Assembly (NCBI RefSeq): GCF_002140975.2
Contig: NZ_CP147247.1
Coordinates: forward strand, 1,984,001-2,048,000
Direction of reading: 5' to 3'
Origin: Enterococcus sp. 9E7_DIV0242
Lineage (GTDB): Bacteria > Bacillota > Bacilli > Lactobacillales > Enterococcaceae
DNA length: 64,000 nt
Each line of letters begins with the position of its first letter. Position 1 is the stretch's first letter. The notes under the pieces were generated by a model, which worked only from the letters and a program-made list of their open reading frames with translations, had not been told where the DNA came from and did not search any database. Shown in pieces: positions 45,284 to 54,680 of the stretch. The translations under genes and the position numbers were made by a program.

Positions 45284-45668
45284 ACCTCCTAAAAAATATT
45301 TCTAACAAATTACAAGGTTACATTTTTTCTGAACTCCTTATATATATATACGTATTTATTATTATATGAGTATATGTACATATACTATTTATATACCCTT
45401 GTGTGTGAGATATAGAAAAAAATGTAACTATGTAACTTTTCTTTGATTCGCCTTGGTATGAAAGGATTTTGAGGTTACAAAACAGGGTACATTTTCGCAC
45501 AAAAGTTACATTTTTTTGTAACCTTTTAGACAAAAGTTACAAAGTTACGTTTTTTCTTAGCTACAATAATTTATATGACTCGAAAAAATTTGTAACTTTG
45601 TAACTTACTTAGGTGCCTTATGATTTTCAACTCTCACTTAATCAAAAAATGTAACCTCAAATGTAACT
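45284..45668. other. Probable phage replication origin (iterons plus AT-rich tract)
   Basis: This 385-base gap carries eleven perfect GTTACA/TGTAAC hexamers (at 45317, 45423, 45431, 45474, 45505, 45517, 45536, 45591, 45599, 45650, 45662) plus GTTACG at 45544. Several occur as pairs 8 bp apart. A stretch of nearly pure A/T with TATATATATATA lies at 45339-45396. This resembles an iteron origin with an unwinding element, directly beside the primase-helicase gene. No protein is supported here. Confidence 0.7.
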
Positions 45669-48086
45669 TCAAAAACTGCCATTTCCTGTGTCAATTCCTA
45701 CCCAACATCGGACGGAGCTTCCCCCAACTTTTACGGGTTTATTCTCATAGCCCAACTCTTCCATTCTGGTTTTAAACTTGTTACGGGTCATTTGCTTATA
45801 GCCTGATCCCTTACAGTACGTTACGTAGTCGCTATACGCTTCTGAAACGGGTGTCTTTTTATCCGGTCCGGTTTCGCATTCATCTTCAATAAATAGAGAA
45901 AGTACGTCATTCCCTCTTATCCATCGTTGTAGGTCGCTATCCATGCCTTCCGATATAGAAAACGTCCCCCGATCAAGCGCCGCACGTAGTCCCTTCATTG
46001 CTTTATTAAAAATGCCGGCCCCTTCCTGCTTCATTGCTTCCAAAGGATATTTCTTTTTCACTGCCGCTGTCAGCTCTTTATCAATACTCAAAATAATCAC
46101 CCGTCGCCGTAGTCCTCCGGTGAAATCTCGCATAGCTGGCAGCTCATTCATGGCAAACGTCAATTTTGCATAGTTATAGAAGAAAATAGGATCTTGATTT
46201 TTACGATCGGCGTAAATCGTGTCTTCACCGGTCAACTGCTTCAATAAAGAACCATCGGCCAAGTATTCCGGTTTTGCATCGGTGTCAAAGTTCGCCGTTT
46301 TACAGTGAAGCCAGGCTGGGGCGAACCGTTCCGTCATTAAACTTTTAAGGCTAACAGCGGAATAGCTATCTGAGCCTAACATCTGCTTTAAGATATTTAC
46401 TAGAGTGGACTTACCTGTCCCACCTCTCCCGTGTAAAAATAGAAGCTTCTGAATCGCGTATTCTCTATAGAAGTTATAGCCAAACCACTCATAAACAAAA
46501 TCCACATTTTCAGGACCTACCACATGTTGCAGATAACCATCAAAGACTGGACAATCGGCACTGGCATCATATTCGATTGGATGGCTGTTTCTGGCATATA
46601 AATTTTTATCGAAGCCAGGGGAAAAGCTGTCCTCTTTCAGATCGTACACCCCATTAGCAAGCACTAGTTTATTGACATCCATCTCCTTGAAACCTTCCTC
46701 TTTAAATACTAGATTTTTAATACTGGCAATACATTCACTCATATAACGGATCTTAGATTCTTTTAGAAGTTTCCGGTTAGTCAGATAGCTCTTTAAATAT
46801 TCGTCGGCGCCATCAACCCAAATGCCTTTCATATGGTCATATCGTAGAAATTCCGAACCATCATAGAAAAACGGAATTTCAGAAACGACCTCCTGTGCCA
46901 GTAAGTACGTATTAACTTCTGGATTACCTCGACCGTCAAAGGTCAGCCAGCCCGTTTCGATTGCGTCTGAGCTCTGTTCTAAATCAAGCCCGTCAAAGTC
47001 GTCCAAAGCTTCCCCTAGTCGCTCTTTCCGCATCTGGGTTATCACAGTTTCATCTTCTTGCAGCCACTCGTTCATAGTCTGATAGCTTTTCATTTTCTGC
47101 GGCGGTGTGCCTGGTTTTGCGTCTTCGTCCAGATCACCAAACAAATGAATACGGACCAGATCGAAAGAGTTCACCAGCTGATCGCCTACCGGATCGGTAC
47201 CGTGATGGGAATACGCCCATTTATCTTCATAGATTACTAAGCCGCCGGAGGTGGAACCCCCTAAAAAGCTATAACGATCGGCGTGAATGGTTGGCCCGTA
47301 AACTTCAGGAAGAAACTTCTCAATAGCTGCAACAATGTCATAGCTGCGGCAGAAGGCACCAACAACCCCTTTTTTCTCTAATGGATCGCCGGCCTTCTTC
47401 GCTTGCCGTTCCCTGATCGAGTGCCCCCTGCTGGATTCCGGCCAAAAGCTGCTGTCCTTCCAATCTACATACTGGGCCAGAACCTCGTCAGGATTCACCC
47501 AAGGCAGATCTTGGTGATCGGTGAAATATTCGCCGTCTATGCTGTGGCTGGCCCAGTACATCAACCGTTCAGCCTGATAGGTGGTATCATCGAAGTTATC
47601 CATGCCGAACATTTCCGCTATTTTTCTGGCCAAGGGTTCATATTCTTCGGCGGTTACTGGCCGACTAAGTGGAAAGATTAACCGGTAGCGTGGTTTCTTA
47701 CTGGTGTGGCTGTGTGTCGTGTAAACAGCAGCCGCATGGTCAAATAATAGGTTGACCGCTTCCCATAAGTCAGTCGTGGTGCTGTCGGCGTCAAGTGTGA
47801 CCAGGCTTCGCATTTCAGCGTTGCCCTTCTTCCGCTTCCCTTCTTTCAGAAACCCACCGACAAAGCCGCCCACGTCCTTTATATCGTCCCGGCGGCTCTT
47901 GGGCATTGCTGCATAATCGGCCGCCGTTTCTTGGGTAATAGTAGGGGTCTGTAAACGTTGAAGGAACTCAGACCATTTCATCGTCCGATTTTTCCAACGT
48001 TTTTCGGTTTTGGTGCTGGCAAGTGAAAGATTCAGTTCACCGTCATAATTCACTTGCTGGGTTATTTCGTCTTTCGGACGTTGCAT
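45669..48086 (-). CDS. Primase-helicase, D5/P4 type
   Basis: 805 residues. The N-terminal ~330 look like a primase (VTLDADSTTTDLWEAVNLLF, HSHTSKKPRYRLIFPLSRPV). A linker follows, then the SF3 helicase (about 520-700): Walker A LLFLHGRGGTGKSTL, Walker B region AKLTFAMNELPAM, arginine-finger region GGLRRRVIILS. The C-terminal winged helix (TRNKFKTRMEELGY) could bind the iterons that begin right after its stop codon. It is the replication initiator candidate of the phage. Confidence 0.9.
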   Translation of the reverse strand: MQRPKDEITQQVNYDGELNLSLASTKTEKRWKNRTMKWSEFLQRLQTPTITQETAADYAAMPKSRRDDIKDVGGFVGGFLKEGKRKKGNAEMRSLVTLDADSTTTDLWEAVNLLFDHAAAVYTTHSHTSKKPRYRLIFPLSRPVTAEEYEPLARKIAEMFGMDNFDDTTYQAERLMYWASHSIDGEYFTDHQDLPWVNPDEVLAQYVDWKDSSFWPESSRGHSIRERQAKKAGDPLEKKGVVGAFCRSYDIVAAIEKFLPEVYGPTIHADRYSFLGGSTSGGLVIYEDKWAYSHHGTDPVGDQLVNSFDLVRIHLFGDLDEDAKPGTPPQKMKSYQTMNEWLQEDETVITQMRKERLGEALDDFDGLDLEQSSDAIETGWLTFDGRGNPEVNTYLLAQEVVSEIPFFYDGSEFLRYDHMKGIWVDGADEYLKSYLTNRKLLKESKIRYMSECIASIKNLVFKEEGFKEMDVNKLVLANGVYDLKEDSFSPGFDKNLYARNSHPIEYDASADCPVFDGYLQHVVGPENVDFVYEWFGYNFYREYAIQKLLFLHGRGGTGKSTLVNILKQMLGSDSYSAVSLKSLMTERFAPAWLHCKTANFDTDAKPEYLADGSLLKQLTGEDTIYADRKNQDPIFFYNYAKLTFAMNELPAMRDFTGGLRRRVIILSIDKELTAAVKKKYPLEAMKQEGAGIFNKAMKGLRAALDRGTFSISEGMDSDLQRWIRGNDVLSLFIEDECETGPDKKTPVSEAYSDYVTYCKGSGYKQMTRNKFKTRMEELGYENKPVKVGGSSVRCWVGIDTGNGSF

Positions 48087-48105
48087 ATAACCTACTTCCT
48101 TTCAA

Positions 48106-48312
48106 TTAGTCAGTATTCTTAACGCTTCTCTCTAATTCTGCGTTGATCACATTCATGATTCTGCTCTTGTCATTCGCTTTTGCAATAAGAAGTGCAGCTA
48201 AAACGACGTCTATGTCCCAGTCGCCTTCTAGGATGTATCTTTCGATCACTCGCTTCACTTTGTCTTTATCAGCAGCTCCCAGGATCTCAAAACATTGCTT
48301 CAGTGTATTCAT
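48106..48312 (-). CDS. Small phage protein of unknown function
   Basis: 68 residues: MNTLKQCFEILGAADKDKVK, then DWDIDVVLAALLIAKANDKS; helical, no known motif. ATG at 48312 has GGGAGGCAGAAGA upstream and overlaps the previous stop (ATGA). Confidence 0.7.
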   Translation of the reverse strand: MNTLKQCFEILGAADKDKVKRVIERYILEGDWDIDVVLAALLIAKANDKSRIMNVINAELERSVKNTD

Positions 48313-48596
48313 TCTTCTGCCTCCCAACCGCTCTGCACCATCTTTGGCTTGTACTCTTTTTCTGTCCACCCGTGACCATTACACAACGGGCACTCGGTTT
48401 TTTCGTGTCTAACAGCTGGCGGATAAAACCACGAAGGATCATCATTTGGAATAACAACCTCTTTCATGTAAAAGCCACTGCCTTGACAGTTCGGACATTT
48501 GTAAGGTTTTCCGTAATATTCGAAAATGGAGTCTAGGGTTTTATACCCGCCCCATTCATTTATAAGCTTCTTTATTTCGTGGGCCTTCACGATCAT
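48309..48596 (-). CDS. Small protein with DnaJ-like zinc motifs
   Basis: 95 residues. Two CxxCxGxG elements, CPNCQGSG and CPLCNGHG, would bind one zinc ion in the manner of DnaJ. Such short phage proteins are common in early regions, but their role is unknown. Confidence 0.75.
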   Translation of the reverse strand: MIVKAHEIKKLINEWGGYKTLDSIFEYYGKPYKCPNCQGSGFYMKEVVIPNDDPSWFYPPAVRHEKTECPLCNGHGWTEKEYKPKMVQSGWEAEE

Positions 48597-48712
48597 TCCC
48601 CTTTCTTACTTGAGATAATCACCTGGCAAATATTCAAAATTGCATAATAGATCATGTATACGATGAAAGCTGTCAGATAAGGATGCTCTCCCATGAATTC
48701 AAATAAATTCAT
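48593..48712 (-). CDS. 39-residue single-pass membrane protein
   Basis: MNLFEFMGEHPYLTAFIVYM continues to a basic tail SSKKGE, with one hydrophobic segment (TAFIVYMIYYAILNICQVII). AGGAGATTAACAG precedes the ATG, and its stop overlaps the next start (ATGA), so it is a real coupled gene despite its size. Confidence 0.65.
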   Translation of the reverse strand: MNLFEFMGEHPYLTAFIVYMIYYAILNICQVIISSKKGE

Positions 48713-48724
48713 TCTGTTAATCTC

Positions 48725-49057
48725 CTATCTATCCCGGTTTATGCTTTTTTCTGAACTAAAACCTTCTGGATAACGCTGTTTCAGTTTTCCAATGTTAGAG
48801 GTAGCAATATCATTCAAAGAAATTTCATAGCAGCGGGCAAGCTGTGAGATATACCAAAGGAGATCGCCCAATTCACTTTTAAGTTCCAGATCATCTACAC
48901 CATGACCATGAAAAACACCTTTCTTTATGAGATCGGCCACTTCGCCAGCTTCACCGGCAACACCTAACGCATAATTTAATATTTCCCCCTCATGAGGGTT
49001 CGCTGTTCTTTCCGATATGTCTTGATATTCGTTAAATTCCCTAAGGTTTCCCTCCAC
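48725..49057 (-). CDS. MazG-like nucleotide pyrophosphohydrolase
   Basis: 110 residues. The metal motif ALGVAGEAGEVADLIKK (EXXE) and the downstream LKSELGDLLWYISQLA (EXXXD) define the all-alpha NTP-PPase fold. Phage MazG proteins hydrolyse noncanonical or host nucleotides and may adjust nucleotide pools or alarmones during infection. Confidence 0.9.
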   Translation of the reverse strand: MEGNLREFNEYQDISERTANPHEGEILNYALGVAGEAGEVADLIKKGVFHGHGVDDLELKSELGDLLWYISQLARCYEISLNDIATSNIGKLKQRYPEGFSSEKSINRDR

Positions 49058-49065
49058 TCCTAATA

Positions 49066-49206
49066 TTAATAGCCACTAAACAGTAAAATTTCGGCTGATT
49101 CTTTTATTTCATTCAGATAATACATAGCCCCTTGGTTTTCTTCGTCTAGTTCCTCAATCACTTCTTTAACTGAATTGAGTATTTCCGCTATCTTCTCTTT
49201 ATCCAT
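49066..49206 (-). CDS. 46-residue acidic helical protein
   Basis: Begins MDKEKIAEILNSVKEVIEEL and ends ILLFSGY. The ATG overlaps the end of the DUF1642 gene by eight bases. Not recognised. The overlap and even codon use support it as a real small gene. Confidence 0.55.
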   Translation of the reverse strand: MDKEKIAEILNSVKEVIEELDEENQGAMYYLNEIKESAEILLFSGY

Positions 49207-49864
49207 TATCTTTTTCCTCCTCTACTTTCACAGCAAACGGCCAGTAACGCTCGTCGATCGCTTTTATTTCTGATTCTGTGAATTTTGTTTTTTGATTAGG
49301 CATAAGATCAATCTTAGTGTGTACTATTTGTTCTTTCTCACTCTTGCAACTTATAGCGAAACGTCCAAACCCATTAACAGTTTTTGCGAATGGCAATTCG
49401 ATATAGTAAAGCTGCTCCTGCTTCACGGTGTAATTCCCAGTCAATAATGCAAAGTAGCATTTCTCACTATTGGTGTTGAAATAATAGTTCAGCTCTTTAT
49501 TGTTATCTTGGTAATACAAATCAAGGAAACATCTTATAGCATCAGCTGACATTTTTCGACAGCTGTCAAATATTTCAACCATGTGTTTCGGAAATTCAGG
49601 AATCTCAACAGCCTTGCCCTGTTCCTTCAATTTATTAGTTAAATTTTTTGAAGTATCTTGCAATTTTTCGATGGTTTCGTCATTCAATTCAACTAATTTT
49701 TCTAAAAACTGGTTTCTATTCTGTAGCTCTTCCTGCTCGACTTTGATCTGTTCGAGGTCGAATAACATAGCTCTGATTAGCACACCTTGATTTTGCCGTT
49801 CATTATTGTTATATCTCGATAAACAATCTTTCCAGTCTCTCATCTTTTCATCTACCTTACCCAA
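49199..49864 (-). CDS. DUF1642 family phage protein
   Basis: 221 residues. A coiled-coil middle (LEQIKVEQEELQNRNQFLEK) leads to the DUF1642 C-terminal block with FTESEIKAIDERYWPFAVKV. Frequent in Lactobacillales prophages; function unknown. Confidence 0.8.
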   Translation of the reverse strand: MGKVDEKMRDWKDCLSRYNNNERQNQGVLIRAMLFDLEQIKVEQEELQNRNQFLEKLVELNDETIEKLQDTSKNLTNKLKEQGKAVEIPEFPKHMVEIFDSCRKMSADAIRCFLDLYYQDNNKELNYYFNTNSEKCYFALLTGNYTVKQEQLYYIELPFAKTVNGFGRFAISCKSEKEQIVHTKIDLMPNQKTKFTESEIKAIDERYWPFAVKVEEEKDNG

Positions 49865-49877
49865 TCCGCTTCACCTC

Positions 49878-51872
49878 TTAATCTTTCATATAATAATCTG
49901 TTACAAAGCCTTCGGCATTTAACGGCAGCCCTTCCGCCCATTCTGGGTTCACGGCCATTAATTTATTGACTGTTTCCAGGGCTCCTTTTTTGTCGGGCAT
50001 TTCTATAACTACCTCGTCATGTACATGAAACACAATGGGGTAATTTTTCTTGTCCAGCCGGATCATGGCCTCGGCTAAAATATCCCTGGCAGTGGCTTGT
50101 ACAATGTTTTCCGCCAGCTTTCCGCCATAGGTCTGCAATTTCTGGAAGGCTACCTTATCGCCCTGGCCTTCATAAAAGATAGCTGGACCATATTTACCTT
50201 CTTCTAGGTGTGCTTTTGCATAAGACAAACGCCGACCGCTAGGAAGCTGGATAAATAGAAAGCCGCCTTTCTTGAAGAATTTCAACCCTTTGGGGCCTCT
50301 CTTCACGCCACCTTCTGCCAAACATTCAACAACTGCCCGCTGGGCTCCATACCAAAAATTAACGATCTTTTTGTTGGCTTCACGCCAACGCTGAACAATG
50401 TCCGGCAGTTCTTCTTCACTAATTCCCTGATCTAATGCCCCCATAGCTGTAAGGGCACCAGCGGCACCCTGATAGCCAAGGGCTAAGGTGGCCACTTTGC
50501 CACGCTGCCGCATTTCTTTGCCTTCGTTGGATTTCCAGTCGTAATTTTCAACCTCTCCCAGGTGGAACATTTGCGCCGCCGTTGCTTCGTAAATTTTCCC
50601 GTGGGTGCGGAAAACATCAAGCACCCAATCTTGTCCAGCATACCAAGCAATGACACGAGCCTCGATTGCTGAAAAGTCAGATACAACAAACCGACGGCCA
50701 CCTTGCGGAACCAAACCGGTCCGGATCAGCTGCTTCAACGTATCAGGTACACTATCATAAAAAACTTCTATAGCTTCCCGGTCCCGATCCTTTACCAACT
50801 GGCGGGCGTAGTCTAAATCATCTAAGTAATTTCTAGGCAAGTTCTGAACCTGCAACAAGCGCCCGGCCCATCTTCCTGTTCGTGTCGCCCCGTAAAATTG
50901 TAATAGTCCATGAATCCGATTATCTGAACAGGTGGCATTATCCATCATGATATATTTTTTCGTACTGCCGTTTGATAGCTTCAAACGTAACTGTAAAGCT
51001 TCTTTCACTTGTTCTGGTAGGTTATCAGCTTGCAGGGCTGCTATAATTAAATCTTTCCCCAAGGATTCAAATGGGGTGCCCTGATCGGCCAGCCAATCCT
51101 TGAACTGTTTCAAGCTGTTAGGATTTTCTAGCCCTGTAACTTCTTTCAGGCGATCCATGTTTTCCGCCGCAACTTCATTCATTAGACTGATTGCGGCTTC
51201 TGCAAACTCGCGATCAACGCCGGTCCCATTATCATTGATTTCTTGATCAAGGTGATATATTTGCCATTCTTGATCAAGAACAGGGAAAGGAGTCAGTTTG
51301 TTTGCAATCGCCATTTCCGTGCGAACGTCTTGAATACAGTAATCAATAAACAGCTGCCATTTTTCTGGATCATGTTCCGGTAAATTCCGTACTCGGTTAT
51401 TATTTGATTTTGTTGGCTTACAAGGTTTAGAAAAGAAGTTTATGAGCTGAGTGCCTCGACTGTCTTTCTTCTCTTCCACATTGATATATTTAGCACATTG
51501 GCCCAAACTCATTGGAAGCCCTAACTGGCAAGCATGAACCATTGTACAGCGCCACTGTCTCGGATCTAACATTTCCTGAAAGGCCCAAGGCTTAGATAAA
51601 AACAGACTTTGTTCAAACAGATACTTGCTTATACAAACTCGTTCAAACTGAGCGTTATAGGCCACTTTCACTGTGTAAGGACTACGTAAAGCGTTTAAGA
51701 TAGAAGCCGGGATTTTCTCCCCTTGAGCTAGATCTACGCACTTTACTTCACCGCCATCAATGGAATAGGCAAATAATAAAATTTCAAAGTTCGGGGAATC
51801 GACGTATCTATAGACACCGAACTTAATATCGACATCGGAATAGGTTTCTATATCAATATTCAATGTTTTCAT
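49878..51872 (-). CDS. Phage DNA polymerase, family A
   Basis: 664 residues. The 3'-5' exonuclease opens with NIDIETYSDVD (DxE) and contains VKVAYNAQFERV. The polymerase has motif A VVSDFSAIEARVIAWYAG, motif B MRQRGKVATLALGYQGA and motif C FHVHDEVVIEMP. No 5' nuclease domain is seen. ATG at 51872 is preferred because AGGAAGTGACAGC lies before it. It lies in an operon with the SSB-like DUF2815 and DUF2800 nuclease genes, the usual replication set. Confidence 0.93.
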   Translation of the reverse strand: MKTLNIDIETYSDVDIKFGVYRYVDSPNFEILLFAYSIDGGEVKCVDLAQGEKIPASILNALRSPYTVKVAYNAQFERVCISKYLFEQSLFLSKPWAFQEMLDPRQWRCTMVHACQLGLPMSLGQCAKYINVEEKKDSRGTQLINFFSKPCKPTKSNNNRVRNLPEHDPEKWQLFIDYCIQDVRTEMAIANKLTPFPVLDQEWQIYHLDQEINDNGTGVDREFAEAAISLMNEVAAENMDRLKEVTGLENPNSLKQFKDWLADQGTPFESLGKDLIIAALQADNLPEQVKEALQLRLKLSNGSTKKYIMMDNATCSDNRIHGLLQFYGATRTGRWAGRLLQVQNLPRNYLDDLDYARQLVKDRDREAIEVFYDSVPDTLKQLIRTGLVPQGGRRFVVSDFSAIEARVIAWYAGQDWVLDVFRTHGKIYEATAAQMFHLGEVENYDWKSNEGKEMRQRGKVATLALGYQGAAGALTAMGALDQGISEEELPDIVQRWREANKKIVNFWYGAQRAVVECLAEGGVKRGPKGLKFFKKGGFLFIQLPSGRRLSYAKAHLEEGKYGPAIFYEGQGDKVAFQKLQTYGGKLAENIVQATARDILAEAMIRLDKKNYPIVFHVHDEVVIEMPDKKGALETVNKLMAVNPEWAEGLPLNAEGFVTDYYMKD

Positions 51873-52312
51873 GCTGTCACTTCCTGTTTTATGAAAGTTG
51901 CATGGCTCCAAAACCCGACCTGAGTTTTCCCTTTGTTATAAGCCGCCTCCATCGCATCTTTGTATATATCATCGTGGAAGTAACTGACTATCCGGCGCTC
52001 TCTATGATCAAGGATATGCTTAACCAGCTTGTCCAATTGCTTTTTATTCGCTCCATAGGTGTATTGAGTAAACTTTACCTTTTCAATAAGGCAGCCACCT
52101 TTATGGTTGATGTCCACCTTAAACATGTAATTGAGATGCTTCTTTCCTCCGTGATCACCAATCCGTAAAGAGTTCGCCAGTCCACAATCAAATTTCAGAT
52201 ATACACTATTCGTTGAATAAGCATCATAGCGTTGGATAATGACACCCTTAGCTAAAAGCGCAGCGATCACATAATCAGCGATTCTTTTGATTTTTTCTGT
52301 ATTTGATTCCAT
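51869..52312 (-). CDS. Phage protein of unknown function between polymerase and DUF2815
   Basis: 147 residues with KIKRIADYVIAALLAKGVII, VYLKFDCGLANSLRIGDHGG and LDKLVKHILDHRERRI. ATG at 52312 follows GGAGGATCTT; its stop overlaps the polymerase start (ATGA). Probably a replication accessory protein, by position only. Confidence 0.75.
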   Translation of the reverse strand: MESNTEKIKRIADYVIAALLAKGVIIQRYDAYSTNSVYLKFDCGLANSLRIGDHGGKKHLNYMFKVDINHKGGCLIEKVKFTQYTYGANKKQLDKLVKHILDHRERRIVSYFHDDIYKDAMEAAYNKGKTQVGFWSHATFIKQEVTA

Positions 52313-52357
52313 AAGATCCTCCATAAAGAAAAGGGCCGTCTCCGACCCTATTCAGTT

Positions 52358-52945
52358 TTATCCGAAAATACTATCAGCGTTATCGTCCTCTTCGTCCTCG
52401 ATCTCGATATCACCAAAGGCTTCATCTGCTGAGATACCTCCGCCGAAGCGATCACCTTTGCAAAGCGTGAGAACATTATTCAAGCCACCCGCAATCCCTT
52501 TGCTTCCAGAAACGTTGTAAGGATACATGTTGATTGATACATAGGCATAAACACCTGAGTAAATTTCCTCTGGATCATTTGTTTCAATTCTGACCCCATT
52601 TTTCACTTTCAAAATGGCAGGCTTTCTCTTGCTGCTGACATTGATAAAATAATGACCGGGTAACTTAGGCTCACCGTCGTCGTTTAACTCTTCGTCTCCA
52701 TCACGGAAAGAAGTTTTCAAGCCAGCAGGTTTCACGCCTTTTAGTGTTTCTCCTTTGGCAGCTTCATAAGCGTTTTTAATTGCTTCTTTTACAAAATTAA
52801 CTGTTTCAGTATCTTCTTTCGGGATCATGACTTGAGCTGAATATTTAGGTTCTTGTCCTTCGAAAGCTTTTGGCTCTAACAACTCCACATACCCTAATCT
52901 CACTTTGTTTGTTACCACTGTTGTATTTTTTACTAATTTCGCCAT
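52358..52945 (-). CDS. DUF2815 protein, single-strand-binding-like
   Basis: 195 residues. TNKVRLGYVELLEPKAF, YSAQVMIPKEDTETV and KLPGHYFINVSSKRKP (here EPKLPGHYF) match DUF2815, an OB-fold family. The acidic tail DIEIEDEEDDNADSIFG resembles the SSB C-terminus that recruits partners. It sits between the polymerase and the DUF2800 gene. Confidence 0.87.
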   Translation of the reverse strand: MAKLVKNTTVVTNKVRLGYVELLEPKAFEGQEPKYSAQVMIPKEDTETVNFVKEAIKNAYEAAKGETLKGVKPAGLKTSFRDGDEELNDDGEPKLPGHYFINVSSKRKPAILKVKNGVRIETNDPEEIYSGVYAYVSINMYPYNVSGSKGIAGGLNNVLTLCKGDRFGGGISADEAFGDIEIEDEEDDNADSIFG

Positions 52946-52966
52946 AATTGTTTTCCTCTTTTCGTT

Positions 52967-53188
52967 TTATTTTTTTAGTTGGTCAATAATCTGTTCTGAA
53001 AAACCCATGCAAATAGCATTTACATAAGCACCATATGAACTTGTTTGAAGAGCTTTAAGCAGGTACGCTCTAACCCGTTCTCTAACTTCGTCCGTGAAGT
53101 CTTCGGTGGTTACTTCTTCTATAGTCGCCACCAAGGTTGCATCTAATTGCTCCATCACATCAGAAAGTTGAATTGTTATAGAATCCAA
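52967..53188 (-). CDS. Unknown 73-residue phage protein
   Basis: Starts TTG at 53188 with GGGAGGGC before it; MDSITIQLSDVMEQLDATLV, then helical EEVTTEDFTDEVRERVRAYL. No family recognised. In the replication operon. Confidence 0.7.
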   Translation of the reverse strand: MDSITIQLSDVMEQLDATLVATIEEVTTEDFTDEVRERVRAYLLKALQTSSYGAYVNAICMGFSEQIIDQLKK

Positions 53189-53200
53189 TCAAAGCCCTCC

Positions 53201-53506
53201 CTATTGTAGTAAGTCGTCTAATGACAAATCGTTACTTGTTGGCGGAGTAAGATTATTCTTTATATCCGCTAAAATGATGTTTCTAACTTTTTCTAGTTCT
53301 GCTAAATAACTTTTGGCTTCAAGCTGTTGGTCTCTTTTCATGAGAAGATCCCGACGGACGACAGAAGACAGAGCTTTTTGCAGGTCCGAATAATAACCCT
53401 GAAATTTATAATCTCCGAAGCCTATTTCTGTTTCTAAAACAACATTCAGGTCATTGTGTGCCAAAATTCGATAGCCAGACCCCTGAAAGAAAATATCTTT
53501 ATTCAT
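53201..53506 (-). CDS. Unknown 101-residue phage protein
   Basis: MNKDIFFQGSGYRILAHNDL, then a helical C-half with LEKVRNIILADIKNNL. ATG at 53506 lies inside the last codons of the DUF2800 gene; a TTG three codons earlier is the alternative. It is translationally coupled to that gene and not recognised. Confidence 0.7.
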   Translation of the reverse strand: MNKDIFFQGSGYRILAHNDLNVVLETEIGFGDYKFQGYYSDLQKALSSVVRRDLLMKRDQQLEAKSYLAELEKVRNIILADIKNNLTPPTSNDLSLDDLLQ

Positions 53507-54680
53507 CCGCTTCAATCCCTTCGAATTCTTCTATTGCTGAGGCTACACTTGAAAGCGCTGGGCGCTTGTCTGATTCAACCACCAATACAGGTGAGCCTGT
53601 CGGCTTCATGATGTAATCGCCAACCAGTTCTGTCAGATACTTTTTACCTACCACTTTTTCTAATTCAGTCAGCCCTTTTAGTGACTGGGGGTTGAAAATC
53701 TGATCTTCTTCATAGCCTTCTACATCAAGTAATAGGCTGACCGCATCAACATCTGTGATTACTCGATTACTGCGCCCCTCTACCAGTTTCCAACCTGGCA
53801 CGACTAGCCCATGATCACGAACGCCGGTTAAACTGTAGTCTTTTACAGCTTTAAGCCAGTTCTCGATTTCTTTTGATTGCCCTAAAATGTTACTGATATC
53901 TTCTGGGCTTAACATGTCAGGATCTTGGAACTCGTACTGTGCAATTTCAAGATTCTTCTGAGCCCGTGCCTTACAAACAGCTTTCGCTTTACACCATTGA
54001 CAAGTTTCTTCGCTTGGATAGAACTCGCCTTTTCCATTCTCAGCCAGTTCAGCTCTAGGTTTGACGTATTCATTCGCCCATTGCAGGAGATCAGCCACGG
54101 ACATTTCAAAGGTGGATATATCGCCCAAACGAGGCTGCACAATCGTCATACGGATCAATTCAAAATCATAGATCATATCATAGGCAGCATAAGCCCCTAA
54201 CCCATAAAGCATGATCTGTGGATTATTCTCAGCAGATACCGGAATCCCTTTGCCGTATTTCAGATCAATGACCTCAAGAACTTTGTCACTGGTGATCACA
54301 ACATCAGAAGTACCAAAGCCACCAGGTACCCACTCACTGAAATCGACTTTTACCTCTAACTCAATAACTGGATTGGTCAACGCGTGATAGTGTTCCAGCA
54401 CAAGTGCGACATACTCGTCCACGTAATCATCCATCGCTGGATTAAAGTAACTATTTTCCCGCTTAAATCGCTTATAGCGGATATTAAAAGCAGGCTTCTT
54501 AATCTTCCCTGTTTCTACTTTAAGCTTCAGCTCAGCTAAACTGTGGGCGGCTGTGCCCTCTTCTGCATAGATCGACGAGCTATCAGAAAAGCTTTCCTCC
54601 ATCCGTGCAGAAGGTGTGCAGCCGAGCCACCGTTTAGCCCCAGAAGCGCTTAGTTTTGCATGAACCTCTGGGCTACTCAA
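53499..54680 (-). CDS. DUF2800 nuclease (PD-(D/E)XK, Cas4-like)
   Basis: 393 residues. The start region SASGAKRWLGCTPSARMEE and the core GFGTSDVVI...LEVIDLKYGKG give the nuclease residues D, D and K. CQWCKAKAVC plus the early cysteine can hold a 4Fe-4S cluster as in AddB/Cas4 enzymes. Start is TTG at 54680 with GGTGAG upstream, inside the XRE gene. Phage members act in recombination or replication with DUF2815. Confidence 0.88.
   Translation of the reverse strand: MSSPEVHAKLSASGAKRWLGCTPSARMEESFSDSSSIYAEEGTAAHSLAELKLKVETGKIKKPAFNIRYKRFKRENSYFNPAMDDYVDEYVALVLEHYHALTNPVIELEVKVDFSEWVPGGFGTSDVVITSDKVLEVIDLKYGKGIPVSAENNPQIMLYGLGAYAAYDMIYDFELIRMTIVQPRLGDISTFEMSVADLLQWANEYVKPRAELAENGKGEFYPSEETCQWCKAKAVCKARAQKNLEIAQYEFQDPDMLSPEDISNILGQSKEIENWLKAVKDYSLTGVRDHGLVVPGWKLVEGRSNRVITDVDAVSLLLDVEGYEEDQIFNPQSLKGLTELEKVVGKKYLTELVGDYIMKPTGSPVLVVESDKRPALSSVASAIEEFEGIEADE

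Noticed and set aside
45318..45533. A 71-codon minus-strand frame in the gap before the primase gene
   Set aside because: No ribosome site, low-complexity translation, and the stretch is better explained by iterons and an AT-rich tract.
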